From assembly GCF_010119225.1 (NCBI RefSeq), contig NZ_WNKF01000004.1, positions 62,001 to 126,000 on the forward strand: a stretch of DNA of 64,000 nt, written 5' to 3'. The position numbers were made by a program, and so were the translations under genes. Below are positions 17,246 through 27,437 of this stretch, one piece after another; position 1 is the stretch's first letter, and each line of letters begins with the position of its first letter. Under the pieces are notes generated by a model. That model was given only the letters and a program-made list of their open reading frames with translations. It was not told where the DNA came from and searched no databases. Source of the DNA: Cyclobacterium roseum (GTDB lineage: Bacteria; Bacteroidota; Bacteroidia; Cytophagales; Cyclobacteriaceae).

Positions 17246-19630
17246 ATGAATCAATCCATTTTTGGGACCGGAAATGAAGAAAAGCGATTGGAGGTATTGC
17301 AATCCTATGCGATATTGGACGGCTCTCCTGATAAAGAATTTGATGCGCTCACCGAATTAGCGGCCAGGCTCAGTGGTTCTGCCGTTTCCTTCTTATCCTT
17401 TTTGGGACAATCAGCCTGTTTTATCAAAGCTAGTTTTGGGTTGACGATCGATGAAATCAATGAAATGCCATCGCTTTGTCAACTTGGTCTCAAAAACTCA
17501 AAAACCCCATTTCTCCTAAAGGACTCCCGGAAACATAAAGTGACGATTGCTTCGGAACATACTGAATTCCGATTTTTTGCACGGTTTCCACTGATTTCGC
17601 CGAATGGTTTTCTGTTGGGATCCTTGTGCCTGCTGGACCAAAAACCCGATTTGGTAGGCAAAGGGCAGGTACGCTCACTGGAGCTGCTGGCCGCCCAAGT
17701 GATCACCCTCCTGGAAGGCCGAAAGAAACAACGGGTGATGCAACAAAGTTACCGCCTGCACCGGGAGATGGAAAAGCAGCGGGCACTTGACCGCTTAAAT
17801 AACGATGCGCTTATCAATACCACAACGGACGACATTTGGAGTATTGACTGCAATCACCGACTTATCGCGTTCAATAAAGCATTCGCCAATAAAATGGAAG
17901 TTTTAATCGGGACCAGAGTGTTTCCAGGGTCCCCTGCACTTTTTCCTGATAAGATTCCGGAAGACATGCACCAGCAGTTTAAGTCATTTTTTGCCCGGGC
18001 ACTCTCGGGGGAATCCTTTACTGAAACCTATGGCAGGCCGGAAAAACTTAAATCCGGCATGGAGATTTGGATAGAGCTTAGTGCGCATCCTATTCGCCAG
18101 GACGGAAAAATAACGGGAGCTGCTTTCTTTGCCAGAACCATCACGGAACGCAAAATGGCCGAACTCAAAATCACGGAATCAGAGCGCAATTACCGCATGT
18201 TATTCGAGCTAAGTCCCCTACCCAAAATGCTTTTGGATGTGGATACCCTGGAGATTTTGGAAATTAACCAAGCGGCACTGACAACATATGGCTACCAAAA
18301 ATCAGAGGTTCTAGGATACAGTATGGGGATCCTGTTTCGGGAAGAAGAAGTTGCTGCTTTTTATGAGACCATCCAGAAACTAAAAGGAAAGGAAGGGGCC
18401 AGCAAGCTAGATACGGTCATACACTTAAAAAAGAATGGCGAGTTGTTACAGGGGGAGTTGTTTGTTCATGAATTGGTATATAGAGGAAGAAACTGCATCA
18501 TGGCCATTTTAAACGACCAGACGGAACAGTTGCGAACGCTCTCCCTCAAATCTCAGCTGGCCAGCATTATGGAAAACAGCTTGAATGAAATTTATATTTT
18601 TGATACCGACAGCCTTCACTTTTCCTATGCCAACAGGGGGGCACTGTTAAATATGGGTTATAGCTTAAAAGAAATTCAAACGTTAACTCCATACGATATT
18701 AAACCAGAATTTGGAGAACAGGAATTTCGTGATTTCCTTCAACCCTTACTATCCGATCAAAAGGAGAAACTGGTATTTGTAACCGTTCATGAACGAAAAG
18801 ACGGAAGCCGCTATCCCGTCGAAGTCCACCTGCAAAAAATGCGCTACGAAGGGCAACCCGCCCTGGTGGCCATCATTATAGACTTCACAGAAACCAAAAA
18901 GACGGAACGAAAACTACAGGAGCTGAACGAACTTTTGGCAAAAAGCAATAGGGAGTTGGAGCAGTTTGCTTCCGTCACCGCTCACGACTTACAGGAACCC
19001 TTACGCATGGTTTCGGGGTTTACCTCGCTCATAAAAAAGAAATATGAAGGGCAACTGGATGAAAAAGGTCTACAGTACATTCATTTCGCCATGGATGGTT
19101 CCATCCGGATGCAACAGATGATCAGGGATATTCTGGAATATTCCAAGGCTGGACAAGCGTTAAAAAGAATGGAGCAATTTTCCTTGATGGAGGTACTTGA
19201 TCCGGTGCTTAACGACCTTAAAAAAAGGATTGCGTCTAAAGATGCCCGCATTGATATTCCTCAGCATGACCTGCCACTACAAGGGCATCAAAATTCCATC
19301 TACCGGTTGTTTCTAAATCTAATTTCTAATGCATTGAAATTTATCCCGAACGACAGGACTCCGGAAGTTCGGATTCGAGTGCGGCAGGATCCTGAGAAAT
19401 ACCATTTTACGGTAGAGGACAATGGCATCGGAATCGCATCGGAAGATCTTTTAAAGTTGTTTCAGCCTTTTAACCGGCTGCACAACAAGCAAGCCTTTGA
19501 GGGAACAGGACTTGGGTTGGCTACCTGCAAAAAAATCGTGGTAAACCATGGAGGTGAAATCTGGGTCACCTCCTCACCGGGAACAGGCAGTCAGTTTCAT
19601 TTTACGATGCCGAAAGCGAAGGGAGTTTAA
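17246..19630 (+). CDS. GAF-PAS sensor histidine kinase
   Basis: A 794-residue cytoplasmic-looking kinase without predicted membrane helices. An N-terminal GAF domain (about 1-160) is followed by three PAS domains (about 185-300, 305-425, 430-555; for example NYRMLFELSPLPKMLLDV). A coiled linker leads to HisKA with phosphoacceptor His580 in TAHDLQEPLRM, and the HATPase_c domain shows the N box LISNALKFIP, the G1 box VEDNGIGI and the G2 box GTGLGLATCKK. The HDLQEPLR form is the bacteriophytochrome-like HisKA group. No response regulator is adjacent, so it may use an unlinked receiver such as the one at 298-720. Ligand is unknown. Confidence 0.95.
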   Translation: MNQSIFGTGNEEKRLEVLQSYAILDGSPDKEFDALTELAARLSGSAVSFLSFLGQSACFIKASFGLTIDEINEMPSLCQLGLKNSKTPFLLKDSRKHKVTIASEHTEFRFFARFPLISPNGFLLGSLCLLDQKPDLVGKGQVRSLELLAAQVITLLEGRKKQRVMQQSYRLHREMEKQRALDRLNNDALINTTTDDIWSIDCNHRLIAFNKAFANKMEVLIGTRVFPGSPALFPDKIPEDMHQQFKSFFARALSGESFTETYGRPEKLKSGMEIWIELSAHPIRQDGKITGAAFFARTITERKMAELKITESERNYRMLFELSPLPKMLLDVDTLEILEINQAALTTYGYQKSEVLGYSMGILFREEEVAAFYETIQKLKGKEGASKLDTVIHLKKNGELLQGELFVHELVYRGRNCIMAILNDQTEQLRTLSLKSQLASIMENSLNEIYIFDTDSLHFSYANRGALLNMGYSLKEIQTLTPYDIKPEFGEQEFRDFLQPLLSDQKEKLVFVTVHERKDGSRYPVEVHLQKMRYEGQPALVAIIIDFTETKKTERKLQELNELLAKSNRELEQFASVTAHDLQEPLRMVSGFTSLIKKKYEGQLDEKGLQYIHFAMDGSIRMQQMIRDILEYSKAGQALKRMEQFSLMEVLDPVLNDLKKRIASKDARIDIPQHDLPLQGHQNSIYRLFLNLISNALKFIPNDRTPEVRIRVRQDPEKYHFTVEDNGIGIASEDLLKLFQPFNRLHNKQAFEGTGLGLATCKKIVVNHGGEIWVTSSPGTGSQFHFTMPKAKGV

Positions 19631-20037
19631 TAGATGAGCTATTAAAACCTTCAAGGACATACCTCTATTCGAATCAAAGAAAAAGCATGATTTATGATAG
19701 GTAGTGCTGGCCTTTTAGCTAAAATCCAAGCCCGGGGAAAATTCTAACGATTGATTTTTCTCCTATTGAATCCTTACATCTGTGAGGAAGGTGTTTCATC
19801 TGTTTATTTATAGGTTGTTTTTAAGCGGTCAGATAGCCTGTCTCGATTCTAGTTAGGGAGAATCTCTGACGAGTAAAATAATCATTGCCCTGTATGTTTA
19901 ATGATGATTAGAATCGTGTTGATTTCATGGGAAAAAAATATAATAACATGGCATAAAAATTGTAGTTGAATAATGCAAATAGGAATGATTATTACTATTA
20001 ATCCTTGTTTTATTTTTAAATACAATCAAACAGACCC
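19631..20037. other. Intergenic region upstream of baeRF gene
   Basis: About 400 bp without a coding frame. I see no strong terminator after the kinase gene. The right half is AT-rich and holds the sigma-54-like element described separately, plus an AT-rich stretch at 20005-20030 that could carry a housekeeping promoter. No RNA gene recognised. Confidence 0.5.
19949..19964 (+). promoter_or_regulatory. Candidate sigma-54 (RpoN) promoter
   Basis: TGGCATAAAAATTGTA matches the -24/-12 consensus TGGCACG-N4-TTGCA at 9 of 12 fixed positions with exact spacing; both the GG and the TTG cores are present, while the -12 C is replaced by T. It lies 73 bp upstream of the ATG of the baeRF gene, so transcription would start near 19976. 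No enhancer-binding protein gene is in the window. Confidence 0.5.
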
Positions 20038-21192
20038 ATGCAGTTACTTACCGAAAAACGCATACAGGATTTATTAGCTATAGAAAAAGCTCCCTGCCTT
20101 TCGCTTTACATGCAGACCTACCGTAACCACCCGGACAATCGGCAAGACCCCATTCGGTTTAAAAACCTCTTAAAAGAAATGGAGCAATCCTTGATTCAAA
20201 AATACAGTTCAGAGGAAACGAAAACCTATTTGGCTCCATTGGAGAAATTCACCGAAGACGATGAGTTTTGGAACAATAGCATGGATGGGCTGGCCCTATT
20301 TAGTGCTCCTGATTTCATGGAGGTTATAAAATTACCCATAGCGGTAGAATCCCTTGCCATTGTGGCCGATAGTTTCCACACCAAACCACTTCGGAAGTAT
20401 TTACAGTCCACAGACCGCTATCACCTTTTGGGCTTGAGCCTGGACGAATTCACTTTATACGAAGGAAACAGGCATTCATTGCAACAAATAAAACTTTCCG
20501 AGGACATACCTAACACCATGGAGGATGCTCTGGGGAAAGAACTAACAGATGGGCACCACACCGTAGCTTCCTATGGAGGATCGGCGGGAGAAAGCAATGC
20601 CATGCACCATGGCCATGGCGGTAAAAAAGACCAGGTAGATTTGGATGCGGAGCGGTTTTTCCGAGTGGTATCCAAAGAAGTAGAAGAAAATTTCTCAAAA
20701 CCACTAGGAATTCCCCTTATTCTGGCCGCCCTACCGGAACACCACCACCTTTTTCAGCAGGTGAACAAAAACTCCGCGCTATTACCCGAAGGGATACAGG
20801 TAAACCCTTCGGCTGTGCCAAAAGAAAAATTGGCTAAAATGGCCTGGGAAGTCATGGAGCCTGCCTACCTGGAGAACCTAAAAAATCATGCCGGGCAATA
20901 TGAGGAGGCCAAAGCAGCTGATAAAGGAACAGACGACTATAAAGAACTGGCTGTAGCTGCAGTTGAGGGAAGGATCGGCACCCTGCTTGTAGAAGCGGAC
21001 AGAATCATCGCCGCTCGCATCACCAATTTAGTAACGGGCAACACACAGAAAAAAGACATGGACAATCCGAGAGTGGATGATCTTTTGGATGATATGAGCG
21101 AGTTGGTCTTAAAGATGGGCGGCAAAGTAATCGTGATGCCCCCGGACAACATGCCTACGGATACCGGATTAGCGGGAATTTTTAGGTACTAA
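20038..21192 (+). CDS. Bacterial archaeo-eukaryotic release factor family protein (baeRF)
   Basis: A 384-residue protein that resembles the bacterial relatives of archaeal/eukaryotic aRF1/eRF1, a group proposed to act in ribosome rescue or hibernation. Its N-terminus TEKRIQDLLAIEKAPCLSLYMQTYR, the central segment ending in VDLDAERFFRVVSKEVEENF and the C-terminal half with PLILAALPEHHHLF and LVEADRIIAARI match the baeRF layout. A Gly/His-rich loop (MHHGHGGKKD, about residues 185-194) takes the place where eRF1 has its GGQ-bearing region, without an intact GGQ. It stands alone with a sigma-54-like promoter, which fits a stress role. Family call by pattern, function inferred from literature on the family. 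Confidence 0.75.
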   Translation: MQLLTEKRIQDLLAIEKAPCLSLYMQTYRNHPDNRQDPIRFKNLLKEMEQSLIQKYSSEETKTYLAPLEKFTEDDEFWNNSMDGLALFSAPDFMEVIKLPIAVESLAIVADSFHTKPLRKYLQSTDRYHLLGLSLDEFTLYEGNRHSLQQIKLSEDIPNTMEDALGKELTDGHHTVASYGGSAGESNAMHHGHGGKKDQVDLDAERFFRVVSKEVEENFSKPLGIPLILAALPEHHHLFQQVNKNSALLPEGIQVNPSAVPKEKLAKMAWEVMEPAYLENLKNHAGQYEEAKAADKGTDDYKELAVAAVEGRIGTLLVEADRIIAARITNLVTGNTQKKDMDNPRVDDLLDDMSELVLKMGGKVIVMPPDNMPTDTGLAGIFRY

Positions 21193-21374
21193 TGCTAGGT
21201 CAATGTTTTCTTCAATAAAATCTCAGTTACTAAAACCTAAATGAATGCATCAAAGGCTCAATCAATTTGCTTGAGTCAAATAAACAACGAGCGATTTAAT
21301 TCTTAGCCGTTTCCAAAATCAGTGTAAGATATCTGTATCAGTAAAGCTAATGAGTAGAAACCATCACAACCTGA

Positions 21375-24300
21375 CTATTTGTTAATGATAAACCGATGTG
21401 ACTCATTAAAATTCCCGGCACGCATCTGAATAATATACAAGCCGGAAGGTTCTGTTTGAAGATCCACATGCACCTGATAGCTTCCCTGATCCAGTTTCCG
21501 GTCCAGGACCAATCTCCTGGCTTGCCCGGTAGCACTATATAGTTCAATGCGTACATCGATTTGTTCGGGTACAGAAAATTCGAAGAAAAGTGCTCTATCC
21601 GTTGGGTTTGGATACACTTTACCAAACGAATAGGTTTCCGGGTAGTTTCCAATCGATTCCAGACCGGTTACAATATCCACTTCGAACGTCCCGACTTCAG
21701 ACCATTCTCCATCTCCGGAGACATTTGATGCCATCACTCTCCAGTAATACAGCTTTTCCTCTTCCATTTGTCCGGTAGTCCAGGTAGTATCGGTCAATAC
21801 CTCCTCGTGAAGCAAGTCTTCAAATAGGGAGTCGGCAGCCACCTGAAGGGTGTAGGCATCCGCTTCTTCGGCAGCTGTCCAGGAAAATTTATCGGCGGAT
21901 ACCACGTACTCCAGAGGTGAAACTAAGCGAGCAATCTCCGGCAATTCCGGAACGTAAGTAACAGCCTCAATCGTATCGGTTTTCACTTCCTGATTACCGG
22001 TATGGTCAGTGGCTACACTAAAAAAGGCGTATTGACGACCCATTTCTCCGGTAAAGTCAGCGTCTTGCAAAGAGGTAGCTTGCAACCAGGGCTCAAAATC
22101 ACCATCGTCTTCTCGTACAAAGATATCGTAGCTACCGATTCCTCCTCCCTCGTCCGTTCCAACCCACTTGACATTAAATTCCCTTCCCGACCGTTCCGGC
22201 AAGGACATCACATGACTATCCGGAGCCAGCTGGTCAATGGTATTGGTATAAGGGCCATACGGAGGAGCGGGCCCCCAGGGACCTACCCCATCAAAATTGA
22301 CATGTGCCTGGTTTTGAAAGGTGCTGTTGTGGCCAAGGCTGTCTAGTGCTTCTACGGTAAACATCACCCAGCCAATATTGTATCCCGTAGAATCAATGGG
22401 AGGAAGGTACCCGGCCGTGGGGTCCTCAGGAAGTTCCATGGTTTCCGGGTCCAGGGAACGGTGCACCCAGTAAATCTCGCGGGATTCGGGATTTACGGTT
22501 CCCTCTACATTCACCAGCAATTCCTTTTCCGGCCGCATATCAACGGTTACATTAAAATACTGTCCACCTTCAAGCGGCACTTTCCAGCCCAGAAAACCAA
22601 TCTCGGTAAAGTTAACGGTACTGATATCAAAATTAATGTCCAGGGTATCCCGGATAAATACTTCCGCTGCCAGTGCGGTCGCATCTTCTTTGTTCCAATA
22701 ATCGATCTTGTATTCAAAAAGCTGTCCTTGGGGAATGAACCGTTTTCTATTGGCCAGATCGCCATCCGTCTCCTGATCAAATCCGGTAGGTCCATATTTG
22801 TCTTCCGGTGTGACGGAAGAGATTCCTTGAATAAATTTTAACGCGGTATGCAACTCTTGCTGGCAACCAAATCCAATCCCAATTCCTGATTCGAATCCGG
22901 ATTCAATTGAATTGAATACGTTATTTTGAAATTTTTCACCGGCATCCATTAAATCTTTAGCTATGGAAATCTCAAATAAACGTCCTTTTATCCTGTCATC
23001 TAATTGTTTCCTCCGTACCGTCATCCTGTACAAAGCATTGGTACTGACTTTTCCAATGGCTTTACCTGTCAATTTTAAGGCTAAGCCAGAAGGCGTGATG
23101 GGGGTGGTTAATAACGCATTGGCACAATTAAGTCCGGAATGGAAAACGTTGGAATACAAATCGTGTTGGAGAAAAACCTTTTTTGTGGTATTCCAAATTC
23201 CAGTTCCTCTGTTTCTGGAAATCGGATCCCAAATATTGTTTTTTATGGTACTTGTAGATTTGGAAATACAATCCGACCATCCACCAAAAAAGAAATCCAT
23301 TACCCCGTCTTTGACCTGGTTTATAATTTTATTCCGATTTTCTTTGGTGTACAACGCCAGTAAGGTGCCAAAAGATTTACCAAGTTCCTGTGAACATTCT
23401 TTTGAAATCGGAGAATTGGCCAATTCATTAATTTTTTCGAAAATTAATCTATAACTGGATTTGGTGGCATCAGCGATAAGGTCATTTCTCCGGGTATTGG
23501 GGCTTTGAGATTCCAATTCGTTTACCACCTCAAAAAGTGAATCCAGTTCATAAACCAGGCGGATATATTCACCAAGCGCGTCATTTCCCAAGGCATCCAG
23601 CTTTTCTTCAAACAGCTCATCCACGGCTACCTGCAACTCGAAATCCTGCATTTCGGACAAGTAAATGCTCATTTCTATATCCAGGGATTCTCCGGCAGGT
23701 AAACTATTCACAAACAGGGGAACGACCATTTCCTCATCTACAATCTCATATTGGGATAGCGAGTCCAGTGGATAAATGCTATCGTCAATCGTACTGATTT
23801 CCGAATCAAAACGGATTTTTGCTGCTGGCGGAATTCCGGAAACAAACAGGGAAAGAAAGTTTTTATCCACATTTCCGAGATTGGTGAGTCGCACTACGAA
23901 TTTTTGATAACGCCCGATTCTAAACTGATCTCTGGCAATCAGTTCCACTTTAACTTCCTGCTTTACCTCCTGCTGTATAAATAGCGGTTGCTCATGAAAT
24001 TGGATCGGAGCGCCGTAAATGCCCAGCAAATATTCCCCAGCCGGCAAGAGACCAAAATCCTGATGGGCTACCAGTTTGTTACCTGATTGGAAGACCGCAT
24101 GCATGCCGTAATAGGTAGAATCTTCCCGATTCATCAAAACGATGGAATCCTGTTCGCTGAAACCACGGCCGGTCAATTCAACGGTATTTTTCCCCTGACC
24201 CATTTCGTATTGAGATAACGCTTCAATGGAGCGATTTTCTACATCAATACCGTTGGCTCTGCTAACTCCCGCATAAATCAAGTAATCCCTTACCTGGTTT

Positions 24301-26153
24301 CCATTTTCGGTATTTCGCAACACGGCGGAATCCTTGTAACGGATATAGTACCTGCCGGATTCGGGGGATAAAATATGCCCTTTTATAGCATACCCTGCAC
24401 CCATATTGCTAAAGGTCCAGGATTCAATGGGTCCTGTAATGCTTTCCTGAAACACCTCTATGGTGCTCCATAATCCATAGCCCTCCGTTTCCAAAAACAA
24501 GGTGTCCACATTGGAGCCTATATCCACATACTTCCAGTCATATCCATATGGCCTGAGAATCTCTCCTGTGGTCCATTCGTTTAGTGGAAGCCAATCTGGT
24601 GCAAAAGATACCTTTACCTTGCCAGTAATCGGCCGGGAGGTATTATTGGGAATTTCTACGTTGTAAAGCGTGGATAAGGGCTTTTCTACTTCCAGGTCAA
24701 AATCGGAAGTACCTTCCGTTTTCCCAACGAGTTCCTCACCCAGAAACAGAGACATTTCCCCTCTCCATGTTCCGGAATATCCGATACGATCAGCCTTTTT
24801 CATGGTGACCAGCATCATATCGGATTCCGGAATCAGGACAGATTCGCGGAAGCTACTGTCCGGTGCCAGCTCAAATTCAACCCATTGGTCATAAGGCATG
24901 GTCCCGCCTTCCAACAAGGTGAAGGGCTTTTCCAAGCTGAGGGTATCGGCCCCTTCTTCATTTATGACTTGCAGGGTATAGGAGCCTATCGGCATTTGTG
25001 AAAAATCATACTGCGCCCGAAGGCGGATAGAATCTGCTCGTATCAGGCTAACCGGCCCATAGACATCGCCTTCAGTCGCCTTTAAAATAACCTGCGGCAG
25101 GGAGTCCAAGCCAAAGCCCGCAATGGTCAGGTTGGCTTCCGTTTGTTGAATGCTTCCTGAATTGGGATAAATATTCTGTATTCCCGGTACTTCTACCACC
25201 TGGTTCAAGGTGTCCTGATTACAGATATTGCCTGCTACCAATGAGACCGGATACCAACCCGGACCGTCGTACTCAAAAAAGTAATCTTTTTGATCCACAA
25301 TTTCTTCACCAATAATCCATTGAAAGGTGTCGGCCGATGTGGAGGTATTGGTCAAATCTACTCTCCCTTCATTAATGACAAAGTCAAATCCTGCTTTGGC
25401 CGGTTCTCCGTTACATACATTTAGGGGTCTTGTTTCTACCAGGCTTCGCACCCCATACTCATTGACGGCGTAAATCGACAGTTGGTATTGCTTGTTTTCA
25501 TCGGGAAGAAAGGAAAGGTCTGCCTGAAAATCCAATTCCACGGAAGTGGAAGGTTCGGGAATCACATGGGTTTGAAGAGGAGATATATATTCTCCATCAC
25601 TCAGGTAGTACTCCAACCGGGTAATTTTACTCAAGCTTGGCGTACCCGGTTGAAGGTAGAAAATCCGTTTGGTGGTATGCGACCACCTCCCATTATTATC
25701 CAGTGCTCTAAAATAAAGTTCGTGAAAACCAAAAGAGAGGTCTTTGTCTGAAAGAACTGCCGTAATGTCCAGTGAAATGGTTTGGTTTTCCTGTAAACTC
25801 ACACGGACACCTTTTCCAAAACCGGGGTCGGTGTCTACAAAATACTCCAGGTATTGTAGATTCACATCGCTAGCCGGAATAGGATCGACGAAAAAAATCT
25901 GAGAAGCGGTGTGCGACCAGTTTCCTTCCGTATCCAGTGCACGGACAAATACTTCATGCATTCCTGTTTCCAAGCCTGTCAAGGGAACCGTAAAATCGGA
26001 CTCCACTTTTTCACCTTCCGAAAAAGTAAAGGGGCTGCCCGCTCCAAAACCAGGATCCGCATTGAAAAAGTACTCCAAACGTTGGATTTCTTGTGCCTTG
26101 GATATATAGACGACCAAAAAACAAAAAATAAATACCAGATACCGTTTCAACAT
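21375..26153 (-). CDS. Giant secreted T9SS cargo protein with Ig-like, PKD, IPT and fibronectin-type domains
   Basis: A 1592-residue surface or secreted protein. A Sec signal peptide (about 1-20, ending in SKAQ) starts it. Residues 21-200 hold three copies of a repeat built on LEYF.D.DPGFG followed by H.LYFRALD..GRWSHT. A PKD-like unit (about 240-310), an IPT/TIG unit (about 315-400) and several beta-sandwich regions follow. A helical central region (about 850-1060) precedes the segment VTPEDKYGPTGFDQETDGD, typical of giant Bacteroidota adhesins. Near the end is a fibronectin III-like domain, and the last 80 residues are a type A T9SS sorting domain (KVYPNPTDRALFFEF ... GLYIIQM). It follows the beta-helix gene by 4 bp, so the two form an operon. 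Function is probably adhesion or polymer binding. Confidence 0.9.
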   Translation of the reverse strand: MLKRYLVFIFCFLVVYISKAQEIQRLEYFFNADPGFGAGSPFTFSEGEKVESDFTVPLTGLETGMHEVFVRALDTEGNWSHTASQIFFVDPIPASDVNLQYLEYFVDTDPGFGKGVRVSLQENQTISLDITAVLSDKDLSFGFHELYFRALDNNGRWSHTTKRIFYLQPGTPSLSKITRLEYYLSDGEYISPLQTHVIPEPSTSVELDFQADLSFLPDENKQYQLSIYAVNEYGVRSLVETRPLNVCNGEPAKAGFDFVINEGRVDLTNTSTSADTFQWIIGEEIVDQKDYFFEYDGPGWYPVSLVAGNICNQDTLNQVVEVPGIQNIYPNSGSIQQTEANLTIAGFGLDSLPQVILKATEGDVYGPVSLIRADSIRLRAQYDFSQMPIGSYTLQVINEEGADTLSLEKPFTLLEGGTMPYDQWVEFELAPDSSFRESVLIPESDMMLVTMKKADRIGYSGTWRGEMSLFLGEELVGKTEGTSDFDLEVEKPLSTLYNVEIPNNTSRPITGKVKVSFAPDWLPLNEWTTGEILRPYGYDWKYVDIGSNVDTLFLETEGYGLWSTIEVFQESITGPIESWTFSNMGAGYAIKGHILSPESGRYYIRYKDSAVLRNTENGNQVRDYLIYAGVSRANGIDVENRSIEALSQYEMGQGKNTVELTGRGFSEQDSIVLMNREDSTYYGMHAVFQSGNKLVAHQDFGLLPAGEYLLGIYGAPIQFHEQPLFIQQEVKQEVKVELIARDQFRIGRYQKFVVRLTNLGNVDKNFLSLFVSGIPPAAKIRFDSEISTIDDSIYPLDSLSQYEIVDEEMVVPLFVNSLPAGESLDIEMSIYLSEMQDFELQVAVDELFEEKLDALGNDALGEYIRLVYELDSLFEVVNELESQSPNTRRNDLIADATKSSYRLIFEKINELANSPISKECSQELGKSFGTLLALYTKENRNKIINQVKDGVMDFFFGGWSDCISKSTSTIKNNIWDPISRNRGTGIWNTTKKVFLQHDLYSNVFHSGLNCANALLTTPITPSGLALKLTGKAIGKVSTNALYRMTVRRKQLDDRIKGRLFEISIAKDLMDAGEKFQNNVFNSIESGFESGIGIGFGCQQELHTALKFIQGISSVTPEDKYGPTGFDQETDGDLANRKRFIPQGQLFEYKIDYWNKEDATALAAEVFIRDTLDINFDISTVNFTEIGFLGWKVPLEGGQYFNVTVDMRPEKELLVNVEGTVNPESREIYWVHRSLDPETMELPEDPTAGYLPPIDSTGYNIGWVMFTVEALDSLGHNSTFQNQAHVNFDGVGPWGPAPPYGPYTNTIDQLAPDSHVMSLPERSGREFNVKWVGTDEGGGIGSYDIFVREDDGDFEPWLQATSLQDADFTGEMGRQYAFFSVATDHTGNQEVKTDTIEAVTYVPELPEIARLVSPLEYVVSADKFSWTAAEEADAYTLQVAADSLFEDLLHEEVLTDTTWTTGQMEEEKLYYWRVMASNVSGDGEWSEVGTFEVDIVTGLESIGNYPETYSFGKVYPNPTDRALFFEFSVPEQIDVRIELYSATGQARRLVLDRKLDQGSYQVHVDLQTEPSGLYIIQMRAGNFNESHRFIINK

Positions 26154-26157
26154 GGTG

Positions 26158-27159
26158 CTACTGGTTGGATTTCACCTTAATTTGAATGCCCACACCACTT
26201 TCTAAATTTCCCGCATCATCCACTCTTAAATCGTAAATCAGGGGAATCGGTGCCAAACCGGAAAGCCTGTAGCCACCCTCGCCACCGAAAGCACCGGCAT
26301 CTACCCCTTCATATCCTGCGCCTTTGGCCGGGGAATTTTGAGCCAATTGGTACTGACCATCCGAACTCCCTTCTTCCACAAAGACATTGCCGATGTCCAC
26401 ATTCCTGTTACCGTTTTCAGTTCCAAATTGTCCATTAGCCGCCAGGTTATTTTGAAGGTTGCCCGAAGTGATGGCAACAGCCGCATTCACATCGGTAAGG
26501 ATATTGTTCCGGAAGGATGCGGCAGTAATGATGATATTATCCCCAGTAAAGACATTATTCTCACAAATCGAAAAACTTCCGCTTTGAGTGTTGAACCTTC
26601 CTCCTACAAATAAATTGTTGCGAACTACCACATCACTAAAAACGGTGCTACTAAACCTGCCTGAAACCGACCCTTGGATGTAATTCTGCAATACGCGGAT
26701 GCCTGTTTGATCAGTAATGGTAATCCCGCCTCTCATATAGCAGCGTTGCACGGTAATATTATTTACGTAAATGGTAATCCCACTGGTATTAAACCGGTCG
26801 AATACCAAACCCATCACTAAAGAGCCTTCAGACCCTGTATTATAAGTGATGCCGGAAATTCTGGCCATTTCTCCCCGGGCCTGAGTTTCGGGGTTCTCGT
26901 TTAAAAAATATCCAGGGCCTATTATAACCAGTCTTTTGGTGGAGGTGTAATTGTTATATAAAATCGGTGATCCCTCCAGGTGAACCGTATCCCCGGGCAA
27001 AACATCCGCATCATCGTTTAACGGTGCCAGCTGGGAAAATATGCGTTGCGACTTATCCGTTTCATATTGATTATTTACCCGCCAAATACCTGCAAGGGAT
27101 TCCATATAACTGCCGCTGACCACAAAAAACAAAGCGACAAAAAAACCGCATTTATACAT
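26158..27159 (-). CDS. Secreted right-handed beta-helix protein, function unknown
   Basis: A 333-residue exported protein, signal peptide about 1-23. Its middle (about 90-260) consists of short repeats rich in Asn and hydrophobic residues such as VRNNLFVGG, CENNVFTGD and FRNNILTD, the pattern of a right-handed parallel beta-helix (pectate-lyase-like fold, as in NosD/PbH1 repeats). No catalytic Asp cluster or sorting domain is evident, so it is likely retained by partner contacts. It is the first gene of the unit with the giant T9SS cargo protein. An ATG at 27159 is the only good start. Confidence 0.8.
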   Translation of the reverse strand: MYKCGFFVALFFVVSGSYMESLAGIWRVNNQYETDKSQRIFSQLAPLNDDADVLPGDTVHLEGSPILYNNYTSTKRLVIIGPGYFLNENPETQARGEMARISGITYNTGSEGSLVMGLVFDRFNTSGITIYVNNITVQRCYMRGGITITDQTGIRVLQNYIQGSVSGRFSSTVFSDVVVRNNLFVGGRFNTQSGSFSICENNVFTGDNIIITAASFRNNILTDVNAAVAITSGNLQNNLAANGQFGTENGNRNVDIGNVFVEEGSSDGQYQLAQNSPAKGAGYEGVDAGAFGGEGGYRLSGLAPIPLIYDLRVDDAGNLESGVGIQIKVKSNQ

Positions 27160-27437
27160 ATTCCAATAATTTAAATGTGTTTCAAATTCATAAAGGGATC
27201 ATGGATTCAAGCTTCCAAACAGGTAATAAACCGATGCTTCAGCGAAAAAACGTAGTAAATTCTTCCGTTACAATAGAAAACATGCCGAATAAAACCCTGA
27301 TAAAAATATTATTAGATTATTTGAAATGCAAATTTTTTTATGCAAAAATCAATTTAACGGATGGCTTTTTTTTACTTCGAAAAAAGGAACGAATACTTCT
27401 TTATGAATTGACTGCTTTGGAAAAACAGCAACCCTAC

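Noticed and set aside
21193-21374. Hairpin CTCAA..TTGAG between convergent genes
   Set aside because: Only 5-bp stem without T-run; not convincing as terminator.
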